From Anaerolineae bacterium (GTDB taxonomy: Bacteria; Chloroflexota; Anaerolineae; 4572-78; J111), in the NCBI GenBank assembly GCA_023382535.1, contig JAHDWA010000057.1, positions 1 to 61,381 on the forward strand: DNA of 61,381 bases, written 5' to 3'. Below the pieces are notes generated by a model. The model had not been told where the DNA came from. It was given only the letters and a program-made list of their open reading frames with translations, and did not search any database. The translations under genes and the position numbers were made by a program. Each line of letters starts with the position of its first letter. Position 1 is the stretch's first letter. This document shows, in pieces, positions 1 through 8,299 of the stretch.

Positions 1-2
1 CG

Positions 3-134
3 CTGAAGTTGGAGGAAACCATCGAGGCCGCTTTTTACGAACGGAGCGGGCGGCCTATCTTGGGTATCACCCGCCTGGTGAAGTGCGGTACACCGGGCGT
101 CAATTCGCCGGAGCCGGCTTCCCACTGCCAGTAG
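3..134 (+). CDS. 3' end of an unidentified gene (partial)
   Basis: An open frame enters from the left edge and runs 43 codons to a TAG at 132-134. The residues look protein-like, with segments such as AAFYERSGRPILGITRL and CGTPGVNSPEP, but I do not recognise the family. The gene ends about 30 bases before a strong hairpin. Another frame is also open here for about 60 codons, so the assignment is tentative. Confidence 0.35.
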   Translation: MKLEETIEAAFYERSGRPILGITRLVKCGTPGVNSPEPASHCQ

Positions 135-164
135 TACACGGCGGCGTAAATAACTTCAGAGTAC

Positions 165-208
165 GTAGTAACCCCTTCAGGGGTCTGGACGACTGAAGCC
201 GTTACTAC
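165..208. repeat. Palindromic hairpin, GTAGTAAC...GTTACTAC type
   Basis: Arms at 165-180 (GTAGTAACCCCTTCAG) and 193-208 (CTGAAGCCGTTACTAC) pair over 14 of 16 positions around a 12-base loop. It lies between the partial gene and the first kinase and has no T-run, so it reads as a dispersed intergenic palindrome more than a classical terminator. Confidence 0.6.
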
Positions 209-231
209 AAACCACCTCTGGTTAAGCTGAA

Positions 232-1653
232 ATGAAAAACCTTAAAAACTTTTTTATCCCTCCTTTCCAAATAGAGCCAACCACCGCAGCCAATCTCAAT
301 GTTATTTTACGGCGCGAGCGTGAACGCATCTTGACCGGTATGCTGCGGGCAACGGCTGTTTTAAGCAGCCTGAATTGGCTGGCCGTTCTGCCGGGTTTGC
401 TGCGAGATGGGCAGCTAGACGTAGCGATTCTCTATACCCTGCTCCTGACCGCGGTCTGGTTTATCGCTCTAAAATTGAGTTTGGCTTACTGGCTAAGGGC
501 CGGCGCCTTTCTATTGCTTGTTTATACGTTGGAAGTAAACGATCTGCTGAAGTTTGGTATAACGCCGGAAGTAATCATTCTTCTTGTGGTTTTTTGTATC
601 CTGGCTACCATCCTCTTGGGTAGCAGAATGGGGGGAATCGCACTCCTCTTAAGTGTAGCTTCCCTGGCTGTTGCGGGCTGGCTCCTAAAAGTTGGCTTGA
701 ACGGCTTTCCTATCACTTTTGTTGCCTCTATCCCCGAGGAAATTTTTTACCTTTGTGTCACCTTTCTCCTGGGAGTGGGTTTGGTCCTGGTTGGCCTGAC
801 TGTTTTGCTAAATGGCTTTGACCTGGCCTGGTGGCAAGAGCGGCGGGCCATGCGCCAAGTGCAACAGGAACGCGATTTATTGGAAGAACGGGTCACTGAA
901 CGCACTCAAGAATTGGTGGCCGCTCGAGATCAAGCCAGAGAGGCCAGCTATATTAAGAGTCAATTGCTGGCACGGGTTAGCCATGAGCTACGCACACCTC
1001 TTGGGGTTATCTTAGGCTACACTGAGATGCTCCAACGAGGCTTGTACGGCCCGGTTTCATCCAAGCAGCAGGATGCTATGAACAATATCATCGAAAGCAC
1101 GCATTACCTGACTCATTTAGTGAAAGAATTATTAGATCAGGCCCAATTTGAAAGCGGCCGGTTGACTCTGGCGATAGCTCCCTTTACCCTGACCGAAATA
1201 ATTAAACCCCTGATCGCTCAACTGACTCCCCTGGCTGAGGCTAAAGGGTTAGCCCTGGGCTTTGAGATTGACCCGGAGCTGCCAGCCTGTTTAAGTGGAG
1301 ATGCCAAACGTTTGCAGCACATTTTGTTTAATCTTGTCAACAACGCCATCAAGTTTACCGAAACCGGAATAGTCCAGGTTCGGTTATACCGCTCCCACCC
1401 GGCCAAATGGGCCATTGAAGTCACCGACACAGGGATCGGGATTCCCCTGGAAATACAGCCTTATATTTTTGAGCCGTTTCGCCAGGGAGATGGTTCCATC
1501 ACCCGCCGGTACGAAGGGACGGGCCTGGGTTTGGCGATTGTCAAACAACTGACGAGCTTAATGGCAGGGGAAATTACCCTGAAAAGTGAAGCGGGGCGGG
1601 GCAGCACCTTCGTGGTGACGCTGCCCCTTCATGCTGTCCAGGAGAATGGGTGA
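232..1653 (+). CDS. Membrane-bound sensor histidine kinase
   Basis: A 473-residue sensor kinase. Hydrophobic segments between about residues 40 and 200 make an integral membrane sensor with little extracytoplasmic sequence. A coiled linker follows (about 205-240, rich in E/R/Q), then the HisKA dimerisation domain with phospho-acceptor His251 in VSHELRTPLG. The C-terminal HATPase_c domain shows the N box (NLVNNAIKFTE), G1 box (DTGIGIP) and G2 box (GTGLGLAIV). No response-regulator gene is adjacent; the nearest receiver-like protein is the degenerate one at 2862. The signal sensed cannot be read from sequence. The kinase assignment is secure. Confidence 0.93.
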   Translation: MKNLKNFFIPPFQIEPTTAANLNVILRRERERILTGMLRATAVLSSLNWLAVLPGLLRDGQLDVAILYTLLLTAVWFIALKLSLAYWLRAGAFLLLVYTLEVNDLLKFGITPEVIILLVVFCILATILLGSRMGGIALLLSVASLAVAGWLLKVGLNGFPITFVASIPEEIFYLCVTFLLGVGLVLVGLTVLLNGFDLAWWQERRAMRQVQQERDLLEERVTERTQELVAARDQAREASYIKSQLLARVSHELRTPLGVILGYTEMLQRGLYGPVSSKQQDAMNNIIESTHYLTHLVKELLDQAQFESGRLTLAIAPFTLTEIIKPLIAQLTPLAEAKGLALGFEIDPELPACLSGDAKRLQHILFNLVNNAIKFTETGIVQVRLYRSHPAKWAIEVTDTGIGIPLEIQPYIFEPFRQGDGSITRRYEGTGLGLAIVKQLTSLMAGEITLKSEAGRGSTFVVTLPLHAVQENG

Positions 1654-1845
1654 CGACTGGGTCGTTCGCTGTCAGGTTGGTAAAAAAGTTTCCGGCAATG
1701 CGGGAATATTTGTCGGGTAGGAGTTCCCAAGGGCTTCGCTCTCTCAGTCTGACGGCTCCAGTCTCGGAAATAGCACTCTTTACTGCTTCGGAAAGAATTG
1801 CCTATAAAAGAAATAGGCCAGCCCGTCGAGAGGATTAGAAGTTAC

Positions 1846-2379
1846 TTAACCCGTTAGTATCTTCAATTTTTCTTCAAGTTCGGCTATAGCCTCTTTTTCT
1901 GCCTTTATCTGGTTCTTTAGCTCTAAGGGAACTACCGCAGCCCCATAGTTAGCTGCCTGTTCCTCTAGTTCGTTCAGGTTGTTATATCGTCTTATCAGTT
2001 GTGACTTAAGAGATTGTATTCGGTTAGGGTTTATTTCTTCTTCTACAAAATCGAGCGCAACCGATTTTGCAATTTCAAAGACGAAGCCTCCACTTTTGGA
2101 CATCTCAGCTTTTATCTTCTCCCATCGCTTATCATCCCTGACAGCTTCTAAAAACTCGTGCCCTTCCCACATTAGCCTAACACTAGCAGAATCGCGCATT
2201 TTATCATACAGTCTTACAAGATTGTTATCACTCATAAGCTCAAGATGGTAATTTATCTGTGCGGAAGGAACTTCTTTAAGGCTATCAAATTCAAAAACTT
2301 CTCCGGGCAGCATTTTTTCAAGCTCAAAAAGAATCTTCCGAACAAGGTCCATATCTCGGCTTGATGCTAAATCATTCAT
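1846..2379 (-). CDS. DUF2513 domain protein
   Basis: 177 residues. The N-terminal part (about 10-110) matches the DUF2513 pattern: RDMDLVRKILFELE near the start, a winged-helix-like stretch with INYHLELMSDNNLVRL, and LMWEGHEFLEAVRDD. The last 50 residues are a charged coiled coil. The start at 2379 has a GAGG seven bases upstream. DUF2513 proteins are common in prophages and genomic islands and probably bind DNA, but no function is established. The gene and its flanks are clearly more AT-rich than the neighbours, which fits recent acquisition. Confidence 0.75.
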   Translation of the reverse strand: MNDLASSRDMDLVRKILFELEKMLPGEVFEFDSLKEVPSAQINYHLELMSDNNLVRLYDKMRDSASVRLMWEGHEFLEAVRDDKRWEKIKAEMSKSGGFVFEIAKSVALDFVEEEINPNRIQSLKSQLIRRYNNLNELEEQAANYGAAVVPLELKNQIKAEKEAIAELEEKLKILTG

Positions 2380-2861
2380 TCTTTTACCTCATCTACCTGA
2401 TCCCCGGTAGTATCTTTCCCCTGTTCATCAACCTCTTTAGATAACACTAAGCTGTAAGACCTTTGTGTTGAGTTAAACCTAATCTCTATAGATACTCCGG
2501 CTTAATTCTAATGAACCCATTCTATCACGACTCTCCTGCTAGGACAATGGACAAATAAAAGCCAGGTTAAAGCTGGCTGTTTTTGTAATAAATGCTTGTT
2601 TCCATTTGTAGTGGATACTTATGCAAATGCCTAAAATTTAATAGCTCTTTTAGTGCAGTTGCCCTAATACTCATCTTAATTACTACGCCGGTAAGCCAAG
2701 TCCTTTAAACTCCACCTTTTATTTAGCTAATCCAATCGGGCTATATAAATAACTTCAAAAATCACTCAATCAGGTATGGTCAGAAACGCTAAAGTGACTT
2801 AAAATATAGAAGTCTTGACAAGGAAATAAGGGGAAAACTTTACAAGACTTGGACCCCGGCT
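2380..2861. other. AT-rich intergenic region without a gene
   Basis: No convincing coding frame is present. The region holds a terminator-like hairpin at 2560-2585 and AT-rich sequence without a clear promoter before the receiver-like gene. A TTGACA at 2814-2819 lacks a good -10 partner. A related core (GGTTAAAGCTGGCT) recurs near 3432, so part of this may be dispersed repeat. Confidence 0.5.
2560..2585 (+). terminator. Rho-independent-like terminator
   Basis: AGCCAG and CTGGCT pair around a seven-base loop and are followed by GTTTTTG. No plus-strand gene ends just upstream, so it may end the long 3' tail of the first kinase transcript or a small unannotated RNA. Confidence 0.45.
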
Positions 2862-3296
2862 ATGGAAACAATATGGGTTTTGATTGTTTCAGACAGCCCA
2901 ACGTTTAGCGATGGTCTTAAGAACCTACTTCTACCTCAATCACAATTGGCAATTATAGGGCAGGAAAGAGATGTCAGCCACGTTACTAATTTTCTTAAAA
3001 AAGTAACACCGGATGTCATTATTTGGGCCGATACTGGCTTGACCTGGAATCTCGCCTTGGATGAAATTGGGTGGCTTGCAGCAACCTTGAGCAGCAAGAT
3101 CATCAGCCTGAATTTCAAAAACAATGAAATTGCCATCTACCAGCCAGGCCAAAAGACTGTCCGAGTCATTGAAGATATTCAGGACTTGATCGAAACTATT
3201 GAAGAAGATTTCCCCTCAAAACAACCTGTCCCACAGTTAGACAATTTTGCCGAGCAGTTTGTCGCCTCCGGCCAGCCAATCAGCCAGCCTGTTTAA
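2862..3296 (+). CDS. Degenerate response-regulator receiver-like protein
   Basis: 144 residues that resemble a stand-alone receiver domain. The start METIWVLIVSDSPTF matches the beta1 strand and acidic pocket of LuxR-type receivers, but the usual acidic pair has become Ser-Asp. PDVIIWADTG lies where the phospho-acceptor Asp should be, shifted by a residue, and the conserved beta5 Lys is not evident. There is no output domain; the last 30 residues are Pro/Gln-rich and probably disordered. It may be an atypical or phosphorylation-independent receiver. The family call is by pattern only. Confidence 0.55.
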   Translation: METIWVLIVSDSPTFSDGLKNLLLPQSQLAIIGQERDVSHVTNFLKKVTPDVIIWADTGLTWNLALDEIGWLAATLSSKIISLNFKNNEIAIYQPGQKTVRVIEDIQDLIETIEEDFPSKQPVPQLDNFAEQFVASGQPISQPV

Positions 3297-3334
3297 ATTC
3301 CCGACTCCTTAATGTAAAAAGTGAGTCTCACCAT

Positions 3335-3364
3335 AACAGCCCTACCAAAGACGGTAGGGTTGTT
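3335..3364 (+). terminator. Hairpin after the receiver-like gene
   Basis: AACAGCCCTACC (3335-3346) pairs with GGTAGGGTTGTT (3353-3364) with one G-T wobble and a six-base loop. The 3' arm itself is T-rich, so it may terminate the receiver-like gene ending 38 bases earlier. Confidence 0.55.
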
Positions 3365-3563
3365 GTATTATATTCACTCTAAGCCAGCCTCTTATCAGTG
3401 GTGCAACTTAAGAAAAGAAAAAAGCCGCCGGTTAAAGCTGGCTCGTGCTCATTTTGACTTGCTCACCCGTTCATTTGTTTCTCAAACTTTCCAGGCGTTC
3501 ATTTTGCCGGACTGGAGTCTATACCGTAAAATCGAAGTAAATTCTAACGGGCAATTTAAGAGG

Positions 3564-3678
3564 AGCGGAGCGTTGAAACGCCCCGCTGATAATGAAAACC
3601 CGTTGAAACGGGTGGGTCGCCAGCAGTTGAGTGCGTTTTGAACGCACTTTCTATCTCAGACGATGATTTCAATCATCG
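3564..3678. repeat. String of four short hairpins (array 1)
   Basis: Four adjacent stem-loops at 3564-3587, 3598-3613, 3630-3648 and 3661-3678, separated by 10, 16 and 12 bases. Stems differ completely, for example ACCCGT/ACGGGT and CGATGAT/ATCATCG, while the centres stay TGAA or TTCA-like. The same architecture recurs at 34269-34397 and 51258-51307. Confidence 0.75.
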
Positions 3679-3723
3679 GGCAAAAAACCGGTTGAATTCT
3701 ACCTGCCGATTATTATTGCATTA

Positions 3724-4473
3724 ATGAACCTTTCCGACCTTATCCCAACTCTCTTCCTTCAGCCTCAACCCGGCGAACGCTGGGCCGTTCTTGGCCCGGA
3801 GGCCGGGGCATTTGGAGCAAAATTCCATTTGGCCGCAGAGCCAGCAGACAGCCTAGACCCTGCCGAGTTAGACGGTCTGCTCCTGGCCGGGGCGCTCTCC
3901 GCCCAAGAAGAAGCCACAGCCTGGCTCAAGCAGATACTGGCGTCACTCCAAGAAGGAACTGCCCTGGTCGTCGTCGAGTGGCAGGGCGACGGTCCCCTCG
4001 ACCTCGGTCCCGACCTGGAGCGGCGCTTCAAGCGGGGCAGGTTGTCCCGCCTGCTGCGGGAGGAGGACTTCAGCCGGATCGAACTCCTGGTCAATGCTCC
4101 GTGCTGTTATGTGCTGCGGGCTGTCAAAGCGCTGCCGGCTCCGCCCCCCCACGCGGGTGAATTTGTGACCGTCGCCTCCCTGGACGAGCTGCCCAAAAAC
4201 CGGATGAAACGGGTTGAGCTGTTTGGACAGCCGATCATTGTCGCCAACACGGGCCGCGAAATCGTGGCCTTTGCCCCGGTCTGCCCTCACGCGGGCACGT
4301 CGCTCCTTAAAGGCACGTTGAAAGGGCGGCATATCGTTTGCCCGCTGCACTTTTACATGTGGAACGTCCGCAGCGGCGAACCGGTTGAACCGGCCGACGA
4401 GGATATCTTGCCCGGCTATCCGGTCAGGGTGGATGCAGAGAACGGCTTGATTCAGGTGGCTCTGGCGCCTTAA
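3724..4473 (+). CDS. Rieske [2Fe-2S] protein with N-terminal methyltransferase-like remnant
   Basis: 249 residues. The C-terminal ~105 residues are a Rieske domain with Cys187-x-His189 and Cys206-x2-His209, the four ligands of a [2Fe-2S] cluster, in VCPHAG and CPLHFYMWN. It resembles the ferredoxin subunits of dioxygenases and nitrite reductases more than the membrane cytochrome bc1 type, because no anchor helix is present. Residues 1-145 look like the end of a class I SAM methyltransferase (VVVEWQGDGPLDLGPDLE, then RLLREEDFSRIELL) without any glycine-rich SAM loop. It stands alone between a hairpin string and a kinase with its own promoter. The redox partner is unknown. Confidence 0.8.
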   Translation: MNLSDLIPTLFLQPQPGERWAVLGPEAGAFGAKFHLAAEPADSLDPAELDGLLLAGALSAQEEATAWLKQILASLQEGTALVVVEWQGDGPLDLGPDLERRFKRGRLSRLLREEDFSRIELLVNAPCCYVLRAVKALPAPPPHAGEFVTVASLDELPKNRMKRVELFGQPIIVANTGREIVAFAPVCPHAGTSLLKGTLKGRHIVCPLHFYMWNVRSGEPVEPADEDILPGYPVRVDAENGLIQVALAP

Positions 4474-4497
4474 CAAAAATTAGACCATAAGTCCTCA

Positions 4498-4527
4498 TTG
4501 TCAACTTTTGGGGATGTGTGCTACAAT
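4498..4527 (+). promoter_or_regulatory. Sigma70-like promoter for the second kinase
   Basis: TTGTCA (4498-4503), an 18-base spacer, then TACAAT (4522-4527). The kinase start is 33 bases further on. Confidence 0.6.
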
Positions 4528-4559
4528 TTAACCGGATTTAAGCTTCGGTTGGAGACCCT

Positions 4560-6869
4560 ATGCCAATCGCCCCTGAAATTATATTCGTTGCTATCGCCCT
4601 GTTAGTTTTCAGCTTGCTCCTGATCCTGGCGGTTTCACGTTTCCGGGCCAGGGAAACCGTGGTGTTTCACCTCGGGCTTTACGCTGGCCTGGGTTTTTTT
4701 CTCGGCCTGTCTCTCCTGGTTAGTTTGCTCAACGTTACAACCCTGTCCCCCATTAATCAGTATTATACCAATGAGTTTATCCTGCTGGCGCTTATTTTAA
4801 CCTTTGGGGCGCTCACCCTCAATTTCCTTAAGAGGGAACAAAAGACGCTCGTTACTTATTGGAGCAGCGGTTTTGTCATTCTGCTCCTGTGGAGCTTCTT
4901 TGTTTTTAATCCGCAAGGCTGGGCAGATGCCGCGGCCAATTCTGTGGCCGGCCTGAGTATCGGGATTAGTCAGAGAGGCGAGCTGGCCATGATTGCTGCC
5001 GGTTTGGGCTGGATTTTGGCGGTGATTACCTCCCTGGTCGCCCTGGCCGTAGATTTTAGAAAACGCCAGGCTACCCAGTACCTCAACAGATTGCGCTACT
5101 GGTTGATTACTACGACCCTGCTCAGCGTCAGCGGGTTGATTCTGTTTGCTGGCCCGGATCTTTTCGATACGGCAGGGTTGTTCCTCCTGGCCCTGGGGAG
5201 CGGCCTGGCGGGTTATACGGTCGTGAGTTATCACGCCCCCGACCTGAGGCTGCTCATCGGGCGAGCGATTTTCTATCTGGCGGTGACGGCCATTCTGGCC
5301 ACTGTTTTTGCCCTGGGCCTGGCGACCGCCATTATCATCAGCCGCAACAAGCCCAACGCCAACGATCTGTATGTGCTGTTCTGGACAGTGGTTGTGGCGA
5401 TTTTCCTGGCCATTATCTTCCCCCCGCTGTGGCGCTTTTCCAACCGGCTTTTAAGTATTGTCATCTTTGGCAAGAACTATTACGACCGCAGCCAGGTGAT
5501 CAAACATTACAGCCAGAACATCAGCAGCGCCCTGGACCTGAATCGGCTGGGCGATATTACCATCAATCTGATGATCGAAACCCTGGGCATTGAGCAGGGG
5601 ATTGTTTTTGTGCGTGAACGGGCCGATGCCGTGGGTTATTCCATGCGCCCTCTGTCATCGGTTGGCTTGACCGATTTGACCACCGGCCATTTTACCCCGG
5701 ACAGCCCCCTTATTGTTTATCTCCGCGAGGGCAAAAAAATCGTCAGCCAATACGATATCGAGGTCCTGCCCCGGTTTCGGTCAATGCCGGAGCATGAACA
5801 GGCCTGGCTCGCCGGGCTGAACATGGAGTTGTATGTCGGCATTCTGCTGCAGCATGAGCTGATTGGCCTGCTGGCTTTTGGCCCGCAGCCGCAAGGGACC
5901 GCTTATTACGAGGAAGATTTGGAACTGATGATCGCCCTGGCCGAGCGGGTGGCGCCGGCGATTGACAACGCCCGGCTGTTTGAACAACTGGCCGTCATCA
6001 ATCAGGAAGTGGGCCAGCTCACCGACCAGTTGGCCGGTCTGGACCAGGATAAAGCCGACTTCCTGTCCATCGCCTCCCACGAACTGCGCACCCCGCTGAC
6101 CCACATTCACGGTTACTCGCGCATGCTGCTGGATTTAACCGAGGAGGAACTGAAAGATCCCGGTTATGTCAAAACCATTATCCAGGGTATCGCCAAGGGC
6201 AGCGAGCGGATGAAGGATGTGGTGGACATGATGTTCGACGTGACCGAGGCCAACATCGGCGAGATGAACCTGTTCCTGGGACCGGTGGCCCTGGAAGATG
6301 TCATCGAGCAGGCCAGCCGCCCCTTTTTACCGGCGCTCGATCAACGGCGGATTGCCTTTAGCAAAACCGGCATTCAGGACCTGCCCGCCATTGAGGCGGA
6401 CGGAACCCGGCTGGTGCAGGCGTTTGAAAACCTCGTCGGTAATGCCGTCAAATACACCCCGGACGGCGGCATGATCAAGGTGGAAGGGCGAACCGTCGAA
6501 GCCGACGGACTCGGCCCGGCGGTTGAGATTGTGGTCGAAGATACTGGCATCGGCATTGATCCCGAACACCACGAGCGCATCTTTGAAAAGTTCTTCCGCG
6601 TGGATGATACCCTGCATCACAGCACCGGCAAAACCAAATTCAAGGGCGCCGGTCCTGGCCTGGGCCTGACCCTGGTCAGGGGTATTGCCGAGGCCCACGG
6701 CGGGCGGGTCTGGGTAGAGAGCCTGGGCCACGATGAGATGAACTTCCCCGGCAGTAAATTTTTCTTTGTGATCCCCATTAAGCGGCTGCCGCCTCAAGAA
6801 ACGCCCAAACAATCGGCTATCGAAACACGCCACTGGCGCCGTAAAGACATGCAGCTCTTGGACGAGTAA
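4560..6869 (+). CDS. Sensor histidine kinase with multi-TM sensor and GAF domain
   Basis: 769 residues. Residues 1-300 contain about eight to nine hydrophobic helices, like the 7TM N-terminal region of some histidine kinases. A GAF domain follows at about 320-480 (IEQGIVFVRERADAVGY through ELMIALAERVAPAIDNARLFEQL). A short coiled coil leads to HisKA with His507 in ASHELRTPLTHIHGYSRML and an HATPase_c domain (NLVGNAVKYTPDGG, EDTGIGIDPEHHERIFEKFFRVDD, GPGLGLTLVRGIAEAHGG). The start at 4560 has GGAG eight bases upstream. No regulator gene is adjacent, so the partner is unknown. The GAF domain suggests a cytoplasmic small-molecule or redox input, but no ligand residues can be assigned. Confidence 0.93.
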   Translation: MPIAPEIIFVAIALLVFSLLLILAVSRFRARETVVFHLGLYAGLGFFLGLSLLVSLLNVTTLSPINQYYTNEFILLALILTFGALTLNFLKREQKTLVTYWSSGFVILLLWSFFVFNPQGWADAAANSVAGLSIGISQRGELAMIAAGLGWILAVITSLVALAVDFRKRQATQYLNRLRYWLITTTLLSVSGLILFAGPDLFDTAGLFLLALGSGLAGYTVVSYHAPDLRLLIGRAIFYLAVTAILATVFALGLATAIIISRNKPNANDLYVLFWTVVVAIFLAIIFPPLWRFSNRLLSIVIFGKNYYDRSQVIKHYSQNISSALDLNRLGDITINLMIETLGIEQGIVFVRERADAVGYSMRPLSSVGLTDLTTGHFTPDSPLIVYLREGKKIVSQYDIEVLPRFRSMPEHEQAWLAGLNMELYVGILLQHELIGLLAFGPQPQGTAYYEEDLELMIALAERVAPAIDNARLFEQLAVINQEVGQLTDQLAGLDQDKADFLSIASHELRTPLTHIHGYSRMLLDLTEEELKDPGYVKTIIQGIAKGSERMKDVVDMMFDVTEANIGEMNLFLGPVALEDVIEQASRPFLPALDQRRIAFSKTGIQDLPAIEADGTRLVQAFENLVGNAVKYTPDGGMIKVEGRTVEADGLGPAVEIVVEDTGIGIDPEHHERIFEKFFRVDDTLHHSTGKTKFKGAGPGLGLTLVRGIAEAHGGRVWVESLGHDEMNFPGSKFFFVIPIKRLPPQETPKQSAIETRHWRRKDMQLLDE

Positions 6870-6955
6870 AGGCCGAGCTTGACGTGATATTTATCTTCAC
6901 TTGTAAACGGGCCGGCACTTTCCTACCCATCTGAAGCGCCGGTCATTTGTTTTTA

Positions 6956-7915
6956 ATGATGCTCCCGCCCCAACCGCCGCCTTATCAGCGCCACCTGCCG
7001 ACAGTAGTCAGCCAACCGCTGCCTCCGCCTCGCCCCCGCCGGCAGGGCTACTGGCTGGCCGGCTGTTTTCTCGCTGTTTTACCGGTCATAATCGTCGCGG
7101 GGATCGTGGGTGGCATCTTTCTGGCGGCCTGGTTAAGCGGCCGCCTGAATGTGCTGGTTCTCGGCCTCGACCACCGCCCTGGCGAAACCGGCCCGGCCCG
7201 AACCGATACCCTCATCCTGGCGACGTTCAACCCGCGCCAACCTCAAGCGGCCCTGCTCTCCATTCCCCGCGATTTGTGGGTAGACATCCCCGGCCAGGGT
7301 TCCAATCGCATCAATACCGCCAACTACTTCGGCGACCTGATGCAGCCCGGTTATGGCCCGGAACTGGCCCGCCAAACCGTGCAAAACAATTTTGGCCTGG
7401 CTGTTCACCGCTATGTCATGGTAGACTTTGCCGGTTTTGTGGCCCTGGTAGACGCTCTCGGCGGAATTGACGTGACCGTGCCGGAAACAATTGTGGACGA
7501 AAGATACCCGACGCCGGATTACGGCACTATGACCATTGTCATCCCGGCCGGCCCCCAGCACATGGACGGCGCTACCGCCCTGATCTACGCCCGCACCCGC
7601 CACAACGACAGCGACTTTGGCCGCAGCCAGCGACAGCAGCAAATCCTGCGTGCGCTGGTAGTTAGGGTGTTGCAGCCCGGCGCCTGGCCGCGCCTACCCG
7701 CCGCCTGGGCCGCCGCCCGCTCCTACTTCACCACCGATTTAAATGAGGTAGATTTTGCCACTGTTCTGCTGGCAGTCATGTGGGTTGGGCCGGAGGGCCT
7801 GCAGAGCTACACCATCAACCAGGAGATGACCGTCCCTTTTACCACCGACTCCGGCGCGCAGGTGCTATTGCCGCGCTGGGAGGTGATCTGGACGTTGGTA
7901 GGAGAAATTTTCTAA
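6956..7915 (+). CDS. LytR-CpsA-Psr (LCP) family envelope protein
   Basis: About 320 residues. A Pro/Arg-rich cytoplasmic N-terminus is followed by one membrane helix (about residues 35-60) and an extracytoplasmic LCP domain. Diagnostic segments are LNVLVLGLDHRPGE, ARTDTLILATFNP, LLSIPRDLWVDIPG, INTANYFGD and LIYARTRHNDSDFGRSQRQQQ, which supply the Asp/Arg residues that bind the polyprenyl pyrophosphate lipid. LCP enzymes move glycans from undecaprenyl carriers to the cell wall or to proteins. A TTG nine bases upstream could also start the frame; no clear ribosome site decides it. The neighbouring GT4 enzyme and VanZ gene also fit envelope work. Confidence 0.9.
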   Translation: MMLPPQPPPYQRHLPTVVSQPLPPPRPRRQGYWLAGCFLAVLPVIIVAGIVGGIFLAAWLSGRLNVLVLGLDHRPGETGPARTDTLILATFNPRQPQAALLSIPRDLWVDIPGQGSNRINTANYFGDLMQPGYGPELARQTVQNNFGLAVHRYVMVDFAGFVALVDALGGIDVTVPETIVDERYPTPDYGTMTIVIPAGPQHMDGATALIYARTRHNDSDFGRSQRQQQILRALVVRVLQPGAWPRLPAAWAAARSYFTTDLNEVDFATVLLAVMWVGPEGLQSYTINQEMTVPFTTDSGAQVLLPRWEVIWTLVGEIF

Positions 7916-7951
7916 GGGGTGAAGCCAGGAGCGGCTGCAAGCGTACAATGG

Positions 7952-7978
7952 TTAGGACAAATTGCCAACTTGTCCTAA
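7952..7978 (+). terminator. Hairpin after the LCP gene
   Basis: TTAGGACAA and TTGTCCTAA form a perfect nine-base stem with a nine-base loop, 37 bases after the LCP stop. There is no strong T-run, so termination is only likely. Confidence 0.45.
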
Positions 7979-8021
7979 TGAGTTTTGATTTTCAAAATCG
8001 GTAACATGATGGGTAAAGTTT

Positions 8022-8180
8022 CCCCTCCCTGCCAGGGAGGGGTTACACCCCTTCGAGTGCGCCGAAGGGCGGGGGGGAGGGTCGAAATCAGATCTTTGGC
8101 TGAGGTCAGGCCTAAAACCCGGCTCACTTTCCGGGCAAAACTCGACCCCTCCCTAACCCTCCCCCTCCAAGGGGGAGGGG
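8022..8180. repeat. MITE-like GC-rich nested palindrome
   Basis: It contains a perfect hairpin CCCCTCCCT/AGGGAGGGG (8022-8042). A second hairpin at 8046-8071 recurs with one difference at 16957-16982. A third, CCCCCT/AGGGGG, lies near 8161-8175. GGGAGGGTCGA near 8087 also pairs with TCGACCCCTCCC near 8143. This type of element is non-coding and probably dispersed. Confidence 0.6.
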
Positions 8181-8299
8181 ATTCAGCTCATTGACTATCT
8201 ATGACCGAATTTGGTTGTCAAAATTCATCAGAACCACCTGAAATTTGAGATAGACCCTTTAATTTGCCAGACGGGGATACAGTTACTAAAATTCTCCAC

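Larger units (their letters stand above)
3297..3723. other. Intergenic region with terminator and hairpin string
   Basis: No supported gene. From left to right it holds the hairpin at 3335-3364, a repeat core shared with 2560-2580, and a string of four short hairpins at 3564-3678 that ends shortly before the Rieske gene. A reading frame of 106 codons crosses the hairpins and is not credible. Confidence 0.6.
7916..8299. other. Intergenic region filled by hairpins and a MITE-like repeat
   Basis: No gene is supported. The region has the hairpin at 7952-7978, a GC-rich nested palindrome at 8022-8180 and a short spacer before the glycosyltransferase. A TTGTCA at 8215-8220 has no convincing -10. 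Confidence 0.6.

Noticed and set aside
1650..1838. A 62-codon frame after the first kinase
   Set aside because: No ribosome site or family features; composition looks intergenic.
3321..3641. A 106-codon frame after the receiver-like gene
   Set aside because: It runs through a terminator and a hairpin string, and its residues reflect the repeats.
3564..3678. CRISPR array
   Set aside because: The hairpins differ in stem sequence, have no constant direct repeat and no regular 30-40 base spacers; no cas genes are present.
8046..8071. Rho-independent terminator
   Set aside because: The hairpin recurs almost exactly at 16957-16982 inside a heptamer run and lacks a T-run, so it is a dispersed repeat.
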